The notes under the pieces: model-generated
What the model was told of the DNA's origin: nothing
The model's input: only the letters and a program-made list of their open reading frames with translations
Database searches by the model: none
Assembly (NCBI GenBank): GCA_036023115.1
Contig: JAYKKT010000037.1
Location: forward strand, 4,316,501-4,380,500
Origin: Brasenia schreberi
Lineage: Eukaryota > Streptophyta > Magnoliopsida > Nymphaeales > Cabombaceae
Length of the DNA: 64,000 nt
Direction: 5' to 3'
Shown here: positions 1 to 12,000 of the stretch, one piece after another
How positions within the stretch are numbered: position 1 is the first letter of the stretch
Layout of the letters: each line of letters starts with the position of its first letter
Translations under genes and position numbers: made by a program

Positions 1-4
1 TTAC

Positions 5-3000
5 CTTTTGGAATTTAAAATCATAATCAAGTCACGTGCCTTCCTGTTTGAAAGAAGGAAGACAGCCGAAGAGATATCAGATAGCATAAGCTGGATTGCA
101 TCAGAGGAGTACTGCTGTAGCACCAAAGGGGCAACTGCTTGAACTTGGTGCTGTAAGGCAGTTGTCTCTTCGTTTCCCATTTCCACAAGCCGTTGTGTAA
201 GAAAAGATTTAATCTGCAAACAGGTATCTGATGGTAATTACTACTCCAAGACAACCAACAAGAATATCGAGTCCATGACAATTGAGATCAGCATGTCAAG
301 GAATTAATTTCTCATGTGCATTATACAAGTCCCAAAATTTGATTTGAATGCTCATTACTTGAATATCTTTTCTAAAAACAAAGACCCGATGAGTAAAAGG
401 GAGATGTTGCAAAAAGCTGAGATCCCCAATTCACTTCTCATGAGTATAACCGATCGTTTCCCATCCATAAAATTGCTTGGCTGAAGTACATGAACTCTAG
501 CAACCTCATTCCACTGCCTAGAAAAAGATAAGATGTGAATTGATTCCAGAGAAAAGAGAGCCTGGGCCTGAGATATGTATATTTTATTATATTTTTCTGT
601 TTGTGAAAAATGCACACTTTGTAATGAGGCACTAGGGCCGCCAGGCATAGGATCACCAACGGCTAGTAATAATAGCTTGATTACTAGCCGTTGGACCCTT
701 CCCACAGCTCTTTTTAGTCACTATTTTTCATGTTCAGTTGCAGCCTCATTCTCCATAAATACTTCAATGTATTCAATAAAGATGAAGCCTTTTTGGCCAA
801 TTTATATACATTCTTTTGAGTATATGTACTATTGTTCGTGCGTTTGCTATTATTCTAACATTTTCTAAGGTTTTTCATAGTAATCCTTTATTAACTCATG
901 ATTGTTGTATAAGTGTATTGGATATTCGCTGTTCCACTCAACACGTGGTATCAAAGCCTATCTGCTATTCGTGATTATCAACTCGCTACATCGAGAAGCT
1001 TGTCAAAGCCTATAAGTCTCTATTCAAGGGACTTGGAGATTTACTATATGTTTTAAAACATTTATCCAAGTAAGTTCACTCCTTTGAAGTTTGTACTCCT
1101 TCAAGACAGAAGAAAAGGGTTTCAATTTTTTATTAACTTAAAACTATAAAACATGAGCCCAATCAATGAAAAACTATTTATATTTCAAAAATTTGTATGG
1201 TTATATGAGTAGATTAAAGGTGGAACCCTCTATAAATGTCACTTTGAAATAAAAAGAGAAATTTGAAAGTCATAGGACGATCTTATGGATTTTCATCAAC
1301 AATGTGAATCATCACATTAGAGACACCTTGACCGACTTTATCAATTTCAAAAAAGCATGAGAATACAAGAAATCTCGTATTCAAAGTGATGTGACACATA
1401 GGATAGCATACAAAAAGGTAAATGGGTTCTATAGTGAGTATTTCAAATCAATTAAATTGATATAAAAAAAGTGTACATAATGTCTTAGTGAAAGACATGT
1501 AAAGAAAATGAAGACTTTCTATATCAATTTTTGATAAGTTTTAGAGAGGAATTTGAAGTGATAAAATCCTCTCTTATACATCGTAAGCCCTTCCCCACTA
1601 AAGAAGTGGTTTTTGCAGATAGAAACAAGACTTAATGAAGTTAGGCTTCAAAAAGATTATGTCACACATTAAGACATTGTCCTCCACATTTCAAGATTGA
1701 AAGATTAAGTGAGACAAAGTGGAAAGTTATTTGTCACTTTTGTAAGGAGGTAAGATATATTACACCAAATTGCTCAAGATTAAAAAAGGTGGCCTTGGTA
1801 GATGAATAAAACTTTTCTTCCTCCATTCTTGCTCTCCATAAAAAAGTAAAGTTTCTTTAAGCACAATTCAAAAAGAAGGTAATCATCGGTGTGATATTTT
1901 GCATAAAAAAACCTTTATCATTTGTAATCCATTAAAAAAGAAGGTAATCCATGTAAAGGATCACCCTTGTATTGCCGGTCCCAAGCCCAGATAAAGGAGG
2001 AGGGTTGTGTTAGGCTTCCGATAACCAGCGTAAAACTTCGTCGGATTTTATAACATGGATTACAAAAATTATAAGCATTTTGATTATGGACGGATGCGAG
2101 GGGTAAGGAAGCTAGTCCTAGATAATAAGATTCGTATTGGTTCTTGGAATATCAAAACATTATCCGGTCAGCTAATGGAGGTGGTAGATACTATGATTTG
2201 GAGAAAGATTCATATTCTATGTTTAGAAGAGACAAAATGGGTTGAAGAAAAAGCAAAGGAGATAGAGGATAAAGGTTTTAAATTATGATACTCAGGTAAA
2301 GAAAAGGCTCGAAATGGAGTTAGTATTATCATAAATAAAGATTTAAAGGATAGTGGAGTAGACATACAACGATATGGTGACCGAATCATGACGTTGAAAT
2401 TAGTGTTAGGAGTAGAGGTTTTGAATATAGTTTGTGCTTACGCACCCCAAGTAGGACTAGAAGATAGTATAAAGACAGCTTTTTGGGAAGAGTTAGATAA
2501 GGTGATTCAAAAGATTCCACAAAGGGAGATGATTTGTTTAGGAGGAGACTTAAATGGACATGTCGGTAAAGAGGCATTAGGATATAAGGTATTCATGGAA
2601 ACTTTGGTTTTGGGGATAAAAATGAGGAAGGTAGGGAGATTTTAAATTTTGTTATGGCATTTGATCTCTTTATAGTCAATACAATCTTCAAAAAACGAGA
2701 TGAACATTTAATTACTTATAAGAGTGGCTTATCACAAACACAAATTGATTACTTTATTTGTAGAAAAAAAGATAGAGCGTGTTGTAAAGATTGCAAGGTA
2801 ATTCTAGGAGAAAGCTTAACCACCCAACATCGACTTTTAGTTATAGATTTACAAATAAAAAAATGGACAAAGAAGAAAAGAGTGCATCGAGCTATTTGAA
2901 CTAAATGGTGGAACCTCAAAAGCGAGAAAGAAGATATATTTAAATAGAGAGTCCTTTAAGGAGATGTTTGGAATTATGTTGGTACACCCTGTGATATGTG

Positions 3001-6000
3001 GAACAATACGGCTATACATATTAGGAAAGTGGCGAAAGATGTATTAGGTGTATCTAAGGGAGGTGTACCGGCACAAAAAGAAGCTTGATGGTGGAGTGAA
3101 GTAGTTGAAAATAAAATCAAGACAAAGAAGGAATGTTACAAATTACATTATGCTAAGAAAACTACTGAAACTTTAGAGGCTTATAAGAAAGCAAAGAAGG
3201 AAGCGAAAAAGGCTGTCAATGAAGCAAAAGCTAAAATTTTGGAGGATTTATATAAAAAAACTCAACTCAAAAGAGGGTGAAAGAGATATTTTTAGGATAG
3301 CTAGGGCTAGAGATAAGAAAACTAAAGATCTTAATTATGTTAGATGCATCAAATATGAGGATGAAAAACTTCAAGTGGCAAATGATGATATAAGAAATAG
3401 ATGGAAAAACTATTTTTATAAACTTTTTAATGAAAATAAAGATGTTAGTAGCTTAGGAGGGTTAGCCAAATCAGAAAAGTATATAAACCACAATTTCTAC
3501 ATACATATTCAAAAGAATGAAGTCAAAGAGGCTCTGAAACATATGAAGAGTGGTAAATCGGTAGGACCAGATAATATTCCTATAGAAGCTTAGAAAATAC
3601 TAGGAGAAATAGGAATCACTTGGCTCACAAGACTATTTAATGAAATATGGAAAAACCAAAAGATGCCCGAGGAATGGAGAGCAAGTACACTTATACCCAT
3701 ATATAAGAACAAGGGAGACATTCAAAATTGTGTGAATTATCGAGGTATCAAGTTAATGAGCCATACTATGAAATTATGGGAAATAATTATCGAACGTAGG
3801 TTAACACAAGTATCAAGTACAACAACAGAGAACCAATTTAGATTCATGCAAGACAGATCTAGTGTTGAAGCGATTCACCTTTTGAGACGTCTTATGGAAC
3901 ATTTTAGAGCAAAAAAGAAAGACCTTCACATGATATTTATTGATCTAGAAAAAGCTTATGATAGAGTACCGAGGGAGGTTTTTTTAGAGAACTTTGGAAA
4001 AAAGAGGCATCCCATTGACATACATTAACCTGACAAGAGACATGTATGATGCTGCAAAAACATGTGTGAGGACTCATCAAGGAATGACAAACTTTTTTGA
4101 AGTTAATATTGGGTTACATACTTATTTATAATGGTGATTGATGAGTTAACAAAACATATTCAAGATGAAGTACCTTGGTGTATGTTATTTGCAAATGACA
4201 TTGTATTAGTGGAGGAGTCTAAGAAAAAAGTTAATAGAAAATTGGAACTATGGAGAGAAACATTAGAAAGCAAGGGCCTCCGACTTAATAGAACAAAGAC
4301 AGAATATTAGCATGTAAGTTTGATCATTTGGTTACTTCAGAGGACATAGAAATTAAAATTGGCACACATTGCATCCCCCAAAAAGAAAGTTTTAAATACC
4401 TAGGGTCAATTTTTCAAAGTGATGGAAGAATTGACGGAGATGTTACGCATAGAATTAATCCGGTTGGTTAAAATGGAGAGGAGCAATATGTATTCTTTGT
4501 GATAAGAAGATACCATTAAAATTAAAAGGTAAATATTATAGAGCAACAATTAGACCTGCCATGTTTTATGGTTATGAGTGTTGGGCAGTTAACCATCAAC
4601 ATGTACAAAAGATGTCTGTGACATAAATGAAGATGTTGAAATGGATGAGTGGTCATACAAGAAAAGACCGTATACATAATGAGGTTATTATAAACAAATT
4701 AGGAGTGGCACCAATACAACAACAACAACTAAGCCTTTTCACATACTAGACGGGGTCGGTTACATGGATTCTTTGTTTCCACAGATCCCTATCGTGTGCC
4801 ATGTTAGCAGTTAACTCTCAATAAGCTAGATCATTCTTTATTGTTTCTTTCCAACACTTTTGTGGTCGTCCTCTACCTCTTTTAATACTTTCCAAATTTA
4901 GTTTTTCATACCTTCTTACTGGTTCTTTTGATCTTTTTTCTATATGTCAAAACCATCTTAAACGATATTCTCTCATTTTATCCTCTATTAGTGTCACTCC
5001 TAATTTGTTTCTAATAACCTCATTATGTACATGGTCTTTTCTTGTATGACCACTCATCCATCTCAACATCTTCATTTCTTCACAGACTTCTTTTGTACAT
5101 GTTGATGATTAACTGCCCACACTCGTAACCATAAAATATGGCAGACCTAATTGCTGCTCTATAATATTTACCTTTTAACTTTAATGGTATCTTCTTATCA
5201 CAAAGAATACATGTTGCTCCTCTTCATTTTAACCAACCAGCATTAATTCTATGTGTAACATCTCCATCAATTCTTCCATCACTTTGAAAAATTGACCCTA
5301 GGTATTTAAAACTTTCCTTTTGGGGAATGCAATGTGTGCCAATTTTAATTTCCATGTCCTCTCAAGTAACCAAATGATCAAACTTACATTCCATATATTT
5401 TGTCTTTGTTCTACTAAGTCGGAGGCCTTTGCTTTCTAATGTTTCTCTCCATAGTTTCAATTTTCTATTAACTTTTTCCTTAGACTCCTCCACTAATACA
5501 ATGCCATCTGCAAATAACATACACCAAGGTACTTCATCTTAATATGTTTTGTTAACTCATTAATCACCATTATAAATAAGTATGGACTTAAAGTTGATCC
5601 TTGATGTAACCCAATATTAACTTCAAAAAAGTTTGTCATTCCTTCATGAGTCCTCACACATGTTTTTGCACCATCGTACATGTCTCCTATAAGGTTAATG
5701 TATGTCAATGAGATACCTCTTTTTTCCAAAGTTCTCCAAAGAACCTCCCCGTGTCATAAGCTTTTTCTAGATCAATAAATATCATATGAAGGTCTTTCTT
5801 TTTTGCTCTAAAAATGAGAGAATATCGTTTAAGATGGTTTGGACATATAGAAAGAAGATCAAAAGAAGAACCTTTAAGAAGGTATGAAAAACTAAATTTG
5901 GAAAGTATTAAAAGAGGTAGAGGACGACCACAAAAGTATTGGAAAGAAACAATAAAGAATGATCTAGCTTATTTTGAGTTAATTGCTAGCATGGCATATG

Positions 6001-9000
6001 ATGGAGCTCTGTGAAAACAAAGAATCCATATAGCCGACCCCGTCTAGTATGGGAAAAAGCTTAGTTGTTGTTGTAGGTATTATTGTAATTGTCCGTAGTA
6101 GCAAGGGCATTTTGGTCATTTTGTGTCTAACAACTCATTATATAAGGGTTGAACATGATGTTTTAGGGTTAAGAGATTTAAGATTAAGAAAGAGAGGGAG
6201 GGGTGGTCTCCATTGGAGGGTCGGCCCCCTCCTTTAATCTCCATATTTTCTCTTCATTGTTTTTATCGTTTTATGATATTCGATCATTCGTTGCGCTTCC
6301 ACAATTTCGAACAGAAACAACTAGAACCTTGTTAATATCTAGTGGAGTTAATAAAAATCTTTAGGCATAAGACATTATGATGTTTATCTATCTAATAAAT
6401 TGCATGCCTTCTTCGGTATTACAAAATATTTTTCTTATTAAAAAATTGTTTAAACTTACACCTAACTACTCTAGATTAAGAGTATTTATGCTTTGTGTTT
6501 ACAAACAAAGAAGATAAACTGTATCCCCGAGCATTCAAATGAGTGTTCTTGGGGTATGAAATAAACAAGAAAGGTTATATATGTTATGATTCTAAGAACG
6601 ACAAGATTTACGTGTAAGAGATGTTAAATTCTTTGAAAATGAATTTGTATTTCAAAAACAAGTTATTGATTGCAACGATGATACTAGGTATTCCTTTCTT
6701 AGTGATATTTTGGGTAATCAAAACATAAATCATCAACCTCCCGAATCAATATCTTCAAGACACATTCTGACTCTTTTCGAAAGACATTACACGAGGAGAA
6801 ACCCAAAAGTTTTTAAACCTATTATAAGAAAATCTATTAGAGATTCTAGACCTCCCGATAGATTTGTCTCTTATACACTTTTCCCCTATTATCTATTATT
6901 CTAGTCATAAAGGAACCTAAGATGTTTAAGGAAGTTCAATAATCTCAGGATTCGATTTAGACCATGAATGAGGAACTAGATACTCTACATAGAGAGCAAA
7001 CATAGGACATTATAATGCATCCCGAAACCAAAAAACCGATAGGGTACATATTGATATACAAAATCAAGATCAATGAATGATACAAAGTTAAGCTAGCGGC
7101 CAAAGGATATTCTTATGAGTATGGTATTGATTACAAGGAAACCTTTGTCTCAATTGCTAGAATTACAATTGTTAGGACTCTTATTGCTCTTAGTGCAATA
7201 AAAAACTGAATTTTTTTTCAAATGGATGTCAAGAATGCCTTTTTAAATGGATGGCTAAAGGAAGAGGTCTACATGAAACCTCCTCTAGGCCTTAACATCC
7301 CAAAAAACAAAGTCCTTCATCTTAAAAGAACATGGACTTAAGTAAGCTCCTAAGGCTTCATTTGATAAAATGAGTAAGTTTATGACATGAAATGGCTTTA
7401 ATTCCTGTTACACTTCGGTTGCTTTGTTTATAAAGCAATCCACTAAAAGTATTGTAATTCTCTTGCTATATGTAGATGATAGGATCATCACACGGAGTGA
7501 TGATCTAAAATGTCAAACTGGACCTTGGTAGGATGTTTAAAACAAAGGGTATTGTACATCGACGGTACTTTTTGGCATTAAAGTAACAAGAAATGATAGA
7601 GATTTCTTTTTGTCTCAAACTAAATTTGTTAATGATATTGTTATTAGATCTATGCTAATAGATGATAAGGCAATTGAGATACCTGAGGTGTTTAACAAAA
7701 AGATGAGACTTATAGATAGTGAACCACTAAGAGAATCCATACCTTATATACATACGGTCAGATGGTTGACATATGTGACTATTACTCGTCCTTACATTAC
7801 TTATGTACTACATATGAGTGTCGTCATGTGGATCATCCGATATGTCCAACCTACCACTGAAAAGATAGTATTTGTGTCCTCTTTCTCCTTACCTTAGTTA
7901 ATTATATTTCATGAACAAACACCTATAAGAGAACTTGACGCTACACTTTGTGAAATCATAGTATCAACTTGCAAATGTCTTCATCAAATCACTCCCAACC
8001 CTACGGTTTTGTTCCTAGTTAGGAACCTTTCGGCAATGATACCACCAGTTTGAGGGAGTTGTTAAAATATGTATATTTTATTATATTTTCTATTTGTGAA
8101 AATTCACACTTTTGTATTCAGGCCCATCATGTATCATGGCCATCAAGGCCACCAGGCACCTGGACTACCAACGACTTGGGTCCTTCTAACAACTCTTTTT
8201 ACTCGTTTTTCATGTTCACTTGCATCATCTCTTCTCTATAAATACCTCATGTATTCAATAAAGATCAAGCCTTCTTGGCCAATTTATAAACATTTTTCAA
8301 GTGTATTTGCTATTGTTAGTGCATTTACTATTATTTTAGTCTTTTCTAAAGCTTTTTATAGTCATCCTTTGGTGACTCACAATTGTTGTATACGTGTATT
8401 GGATATCCGTTGCTCCATTCAACACGTTGAAGTATCATCTTCATTACATACACTACAGCCTATAAGCTCCTCGAGAAATGGACTAATTATCAGAACGAAA
8501 GAGCTTGTGACTTATCAATGAACTCTCATCAAATGATAAAGTGTTCACAATTTTCAAAAAGTGTAAGCAGCAGATAAGCAACACATCACAAAAGAGTACC
8601 TCCGCATACAATCATCTATGCAAGCCACATTAATATGCAAACTTTATAGGTGAACTTAAATGATTGCAGAAAAGACTAAGAAAAAAGTGGATTTATCACA
8701 ATATTTACTTTTAGGAAAACATAACACCCTAAGATTCAAGTAGTTTCATCAACAACTGGTTCAGACAGCCATAATCAGCATGAAAACTCTAACCCCCTAG
8801 ATGACCTTGTAGATCGATATCAATGAGAAGACCTGAACAAACCAGTTTCATGCTATTGCTCACAAAAAATATACCATCAGCGGGAAGTTTGCTTTCTGGT
8901 TGCCTATCTATGATATCAAGGAACAGGATCTAGTATAATTGAATTCATGATTGACTTGCATTCCTATTTTACTCAACTTTGTACTTCTTGACTTTTATGG

Positions 9001-12000
9001 ACTCGCTTGTGAGGTATAGTTTCTTCTCCCACCCAGCCCAGGGCTTTTTCCTGGTAATTGTGTCAATCTGGGCTGGTCAGGCCCTGTCCCAGCCTTGGTG
9101 TGCCATGCCAGGCTGACACACATTTTTCATGGGCTTAAATTTGGTCAGGTCAGCCTACAAGACATATATTATATAGAGAGAGAAGGTGGTTTAAATATTT
9201 GTCGATAATCGAAGGTTGATACTTCACGAATCAAATCCACCAAATCGCCAAGAGTCAAATGGCATTAAGTGTGATTGCCGATCTTCAAATACAACAAACA
9301 AGAGAGCGGAAGCATACACAAACAAGTCAAAAGCAGTGCCAAGACTGCATTATTTATTATGTGTTGAAGTAGTATTTATAGACATCATACAAGGGATTTG
9401 AAGAAGGGAAAATAAAGAAGAAGTTAAGAGAAGTATTCTAGCCGTTGGGGACATCCCAATGGCTGGGGTCCCCAACATTACAATAACAAGTGGAGGACAC
9501 AAACCATTCATGTGCAAACTATTCAACCAATCTCAATCATTGGATTCTAAATACATGAATGATTGAGATTAGAAAAAAAGGTGAAAAGTACATATAGTAC
9601 CTTGCAAAAAAATATATACTTTCACCTTTTGATTTTCAATATCAATCACTCATAACTCATATTGGATAGGTGAGATTAGTTCGGATGGAGTTTGTATATG
9701 GATGGTTTTCATCTTCCAACTTTCATATATATATATATATATAAACACAAATATAATATATACACATATACATTATAATAAATAAACATATTTTATATAT
9801 AAATATATACACACAAATATATATTATATTTATGTTTATTATAATATATATATGTGTGTGTGTGAGGACTCAAATGAACGATGGGTTTCTTTAAAGTTAA
9901 TATTAGATTACATAAAGGATCAACTTTTAAAAAAGGAAGAGGAAGACCACAAAAGTGTTAAAAGGAAAGAATGATCTAGCTTATATTGAGTTAACTGGTA
10001 GCATGGCACATGATTGAGCTTTATGGGAACAAAAAAACCATGTAACCGACCTCATGGGAAACAGCTTAGTTGTTGATTGTATTGACTAGTTAACAAAGTA
10101 TATTAAAGATTAAGTATCTTGATGTATGCTATTTACGGATGACATTGTGTTAATAAATGAATTTAAGAAAAAAGTTAATAAAAATTGGAACTATGGAGAG
10201 AAATGTTAGAAAGTAAAGGCTTCCAACTTGGTAGAACAAAGATAGAATATATGGAATGCATGTTTATCATTTGGTTACTTTAAATGACATAGAAATTAAG
10301 ATCCACATATATTACATTGCATGAGAAAAGTTTTAAGTACATGGGTTACATTACGAACATGTTATGTATAAAATTAATGTAGTTTGGTTAAAAAGAGAGG
10401 TGCATCTGGTATTCAATTTGACAAGAAATACTATTAAAGTTAAGAGGTAAATATTATACACTAGCAATTAGACCTTCTATATTATAAAAAAAGAGAGGAA
10501 AAAAAGTATTGAAAGGAAAAAATAAAGAATGATCTCACTTATGTTGAGTTACCAATTAGCATGACAAAAGACCTAGCTTGATAGAAACAATGAATCCATG
10601 TAGCCGACCCCATAGTACGGGAAAAGTCTTAGTTGTTGTATGTATGTATGTATCTTTTATATATATTCTCTTGGCCCTACAAGCCGACTTCGCCTGAAAC
10701 CTAGGCCAAATGGACCAAAAACCTGGCCCCGTCTATCGTTTTGACAAGTATATCCCAAGCCATGTGAATGAATGAGAAAGACAAAGCCCAACTTCACGCA
10801 CACATGCACACACCCGCACACAATCAGAAGTTCCATAGCTTCTTAAAAATTATATGCCATGAAATGAAGTCCAGAAAGAGACCAAATGTAGGAACTAACT
10901 ACACAAATTACTGAAAATAAACCCTTCAACCACGTGAAACATGAACATGGAAAACGTGCAACATTGCATACCTCAAACAAATCATCGAGAAGCCTATTCC
11001 TATATTCTGTTTCCAAGAGTTTGCTTCGATGTTCTTCTTGGTTGTTCAATGCATAAAAATCCAAAGCAGATATTTTTAAATCCTGTTCCGCATCAACTGT
11101 GATTCCGTCTGTAATTTCCATCTGAACATTTTCAACACTAATATCCCAACATATTTCTTGGCCAGAACCATTTTCCCTTAGGTTATTCACCAGAGCATTT
11201 ACTGAAATGTGATCACAAGCAAGGCCATTATTAGACAAGGGATTGAGGAGGCTTTCACCAGGGTTAACTGTTTCATTTAACCTAATTGCAGTATCAGAAG
11301 CCTCCATTTGATCTACAGGACTGATTTCACAATCAATACCGGAGTTGTCCAATGTGATATTCCAATCAATAGAATCTGATGTGTCACCCTCATGCACCTT
11401 CTTCCCCATCACAGGAACAGATGAGTTTGCCCCAAACTGAACATTTTCAGAATCCACGATCTCAGGGTCGACTGAAATATTCAAGGAAGGGGGGGTTTCA
11501 CGGAGGTCTCTGAGATTTGATAAAACATCAAGAGAAGTTGCCTGCAGACAGCAGGAAAACACAAAACCTATCAGTGCTTTGGTCTTGAATCAACCTTGAC
11601 TTTACTCTGAGTATGGTATATGCATGAATAGCAGATTAAGATTCCCATTTGCTAAATATTTTGTCCTTTTCTCCAGATACCTCCTTTTCAGTATGCACGT
11701 CTTTCACAAAATTCATGTAGTATTCCACAGCTTTTGATACTGCATCACCATTGAGAACTTCACAAAATTTTCTGAATGTGTCAGAAAGAGACTTTGCGGA
11801 CTCCATAAGTTCAACTCTGACATTTTGGCCCTTCATAACAAAAACCACCAAAATTAACCTCATTGAAGTAAAGGGTGAATTGCAAAACATTCTGGAGAGG
11901 AAAATAAACACTTAGAGAATTACTGATTCTGAAAGGCCAAAAACATTACCCTAAGTTCAATAAATGATCTAATGTTTAACCAAAACTACCTGTAAACCCA

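Larger units (their letters stand above)
571..8424 (+). mobile_element. Copia LTR retrotransposon (Copia-A), decayed, interrupted by LINE
   Basis: Two similar LTRs flank the unit (571-943 and 8060-8424). A primer-binding site starting TGGTATCAAAGCC, complementary to initiator tRNA-Met as in many Copia elements, begins at 946. A polypurine tract (agtttgagggagt) precedes the right LTR. Gag remnants lie at about 1150-1900, with a zinc knuckle near 1735-1780 reading [14 protein letters not shown], in which the zinc-binding His is replaced by Tyr. Pol resumes at about 6360: a KCVFLGYE-like post-integrase region, reverse transcriptase at about 7090-7330 ([27 protein letters not shown]), an intact YVDD box near 7468, and RNase H remnants to about 8000. 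Many stops and frame changes make it inactive. Positions 1971-6314 are later insertions. No target-site duplication was found. Confidence 0.85.
214..10971 (-). other. Intron 7 of CDK5RAP3, 10,758 bp, transposon-filled
   Basis: The donor follows a GAG codon (gt at 10971-10970) and the acceptor ag is at 215-214, preceded by a T-rich stretch. The join is phase 0 and gives LLDDLFE followed by IKSFLTQ, a block contiguous in the family. Inside are Copia-A (571-8424, antisense to the gene), LINE RTE-1 with its nested partner, an LTR fragment, and decayed LINE pieces (9863-10650). Positions 214-570 show nothing recognisable. Confidence 0.9.

Noticed and set aside
4716..5810. Twin-priming inversion of one LINE
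   Set aside because: The inverted part contains its own complete 3' tail, which a twin-primed 5' inversion would not have.
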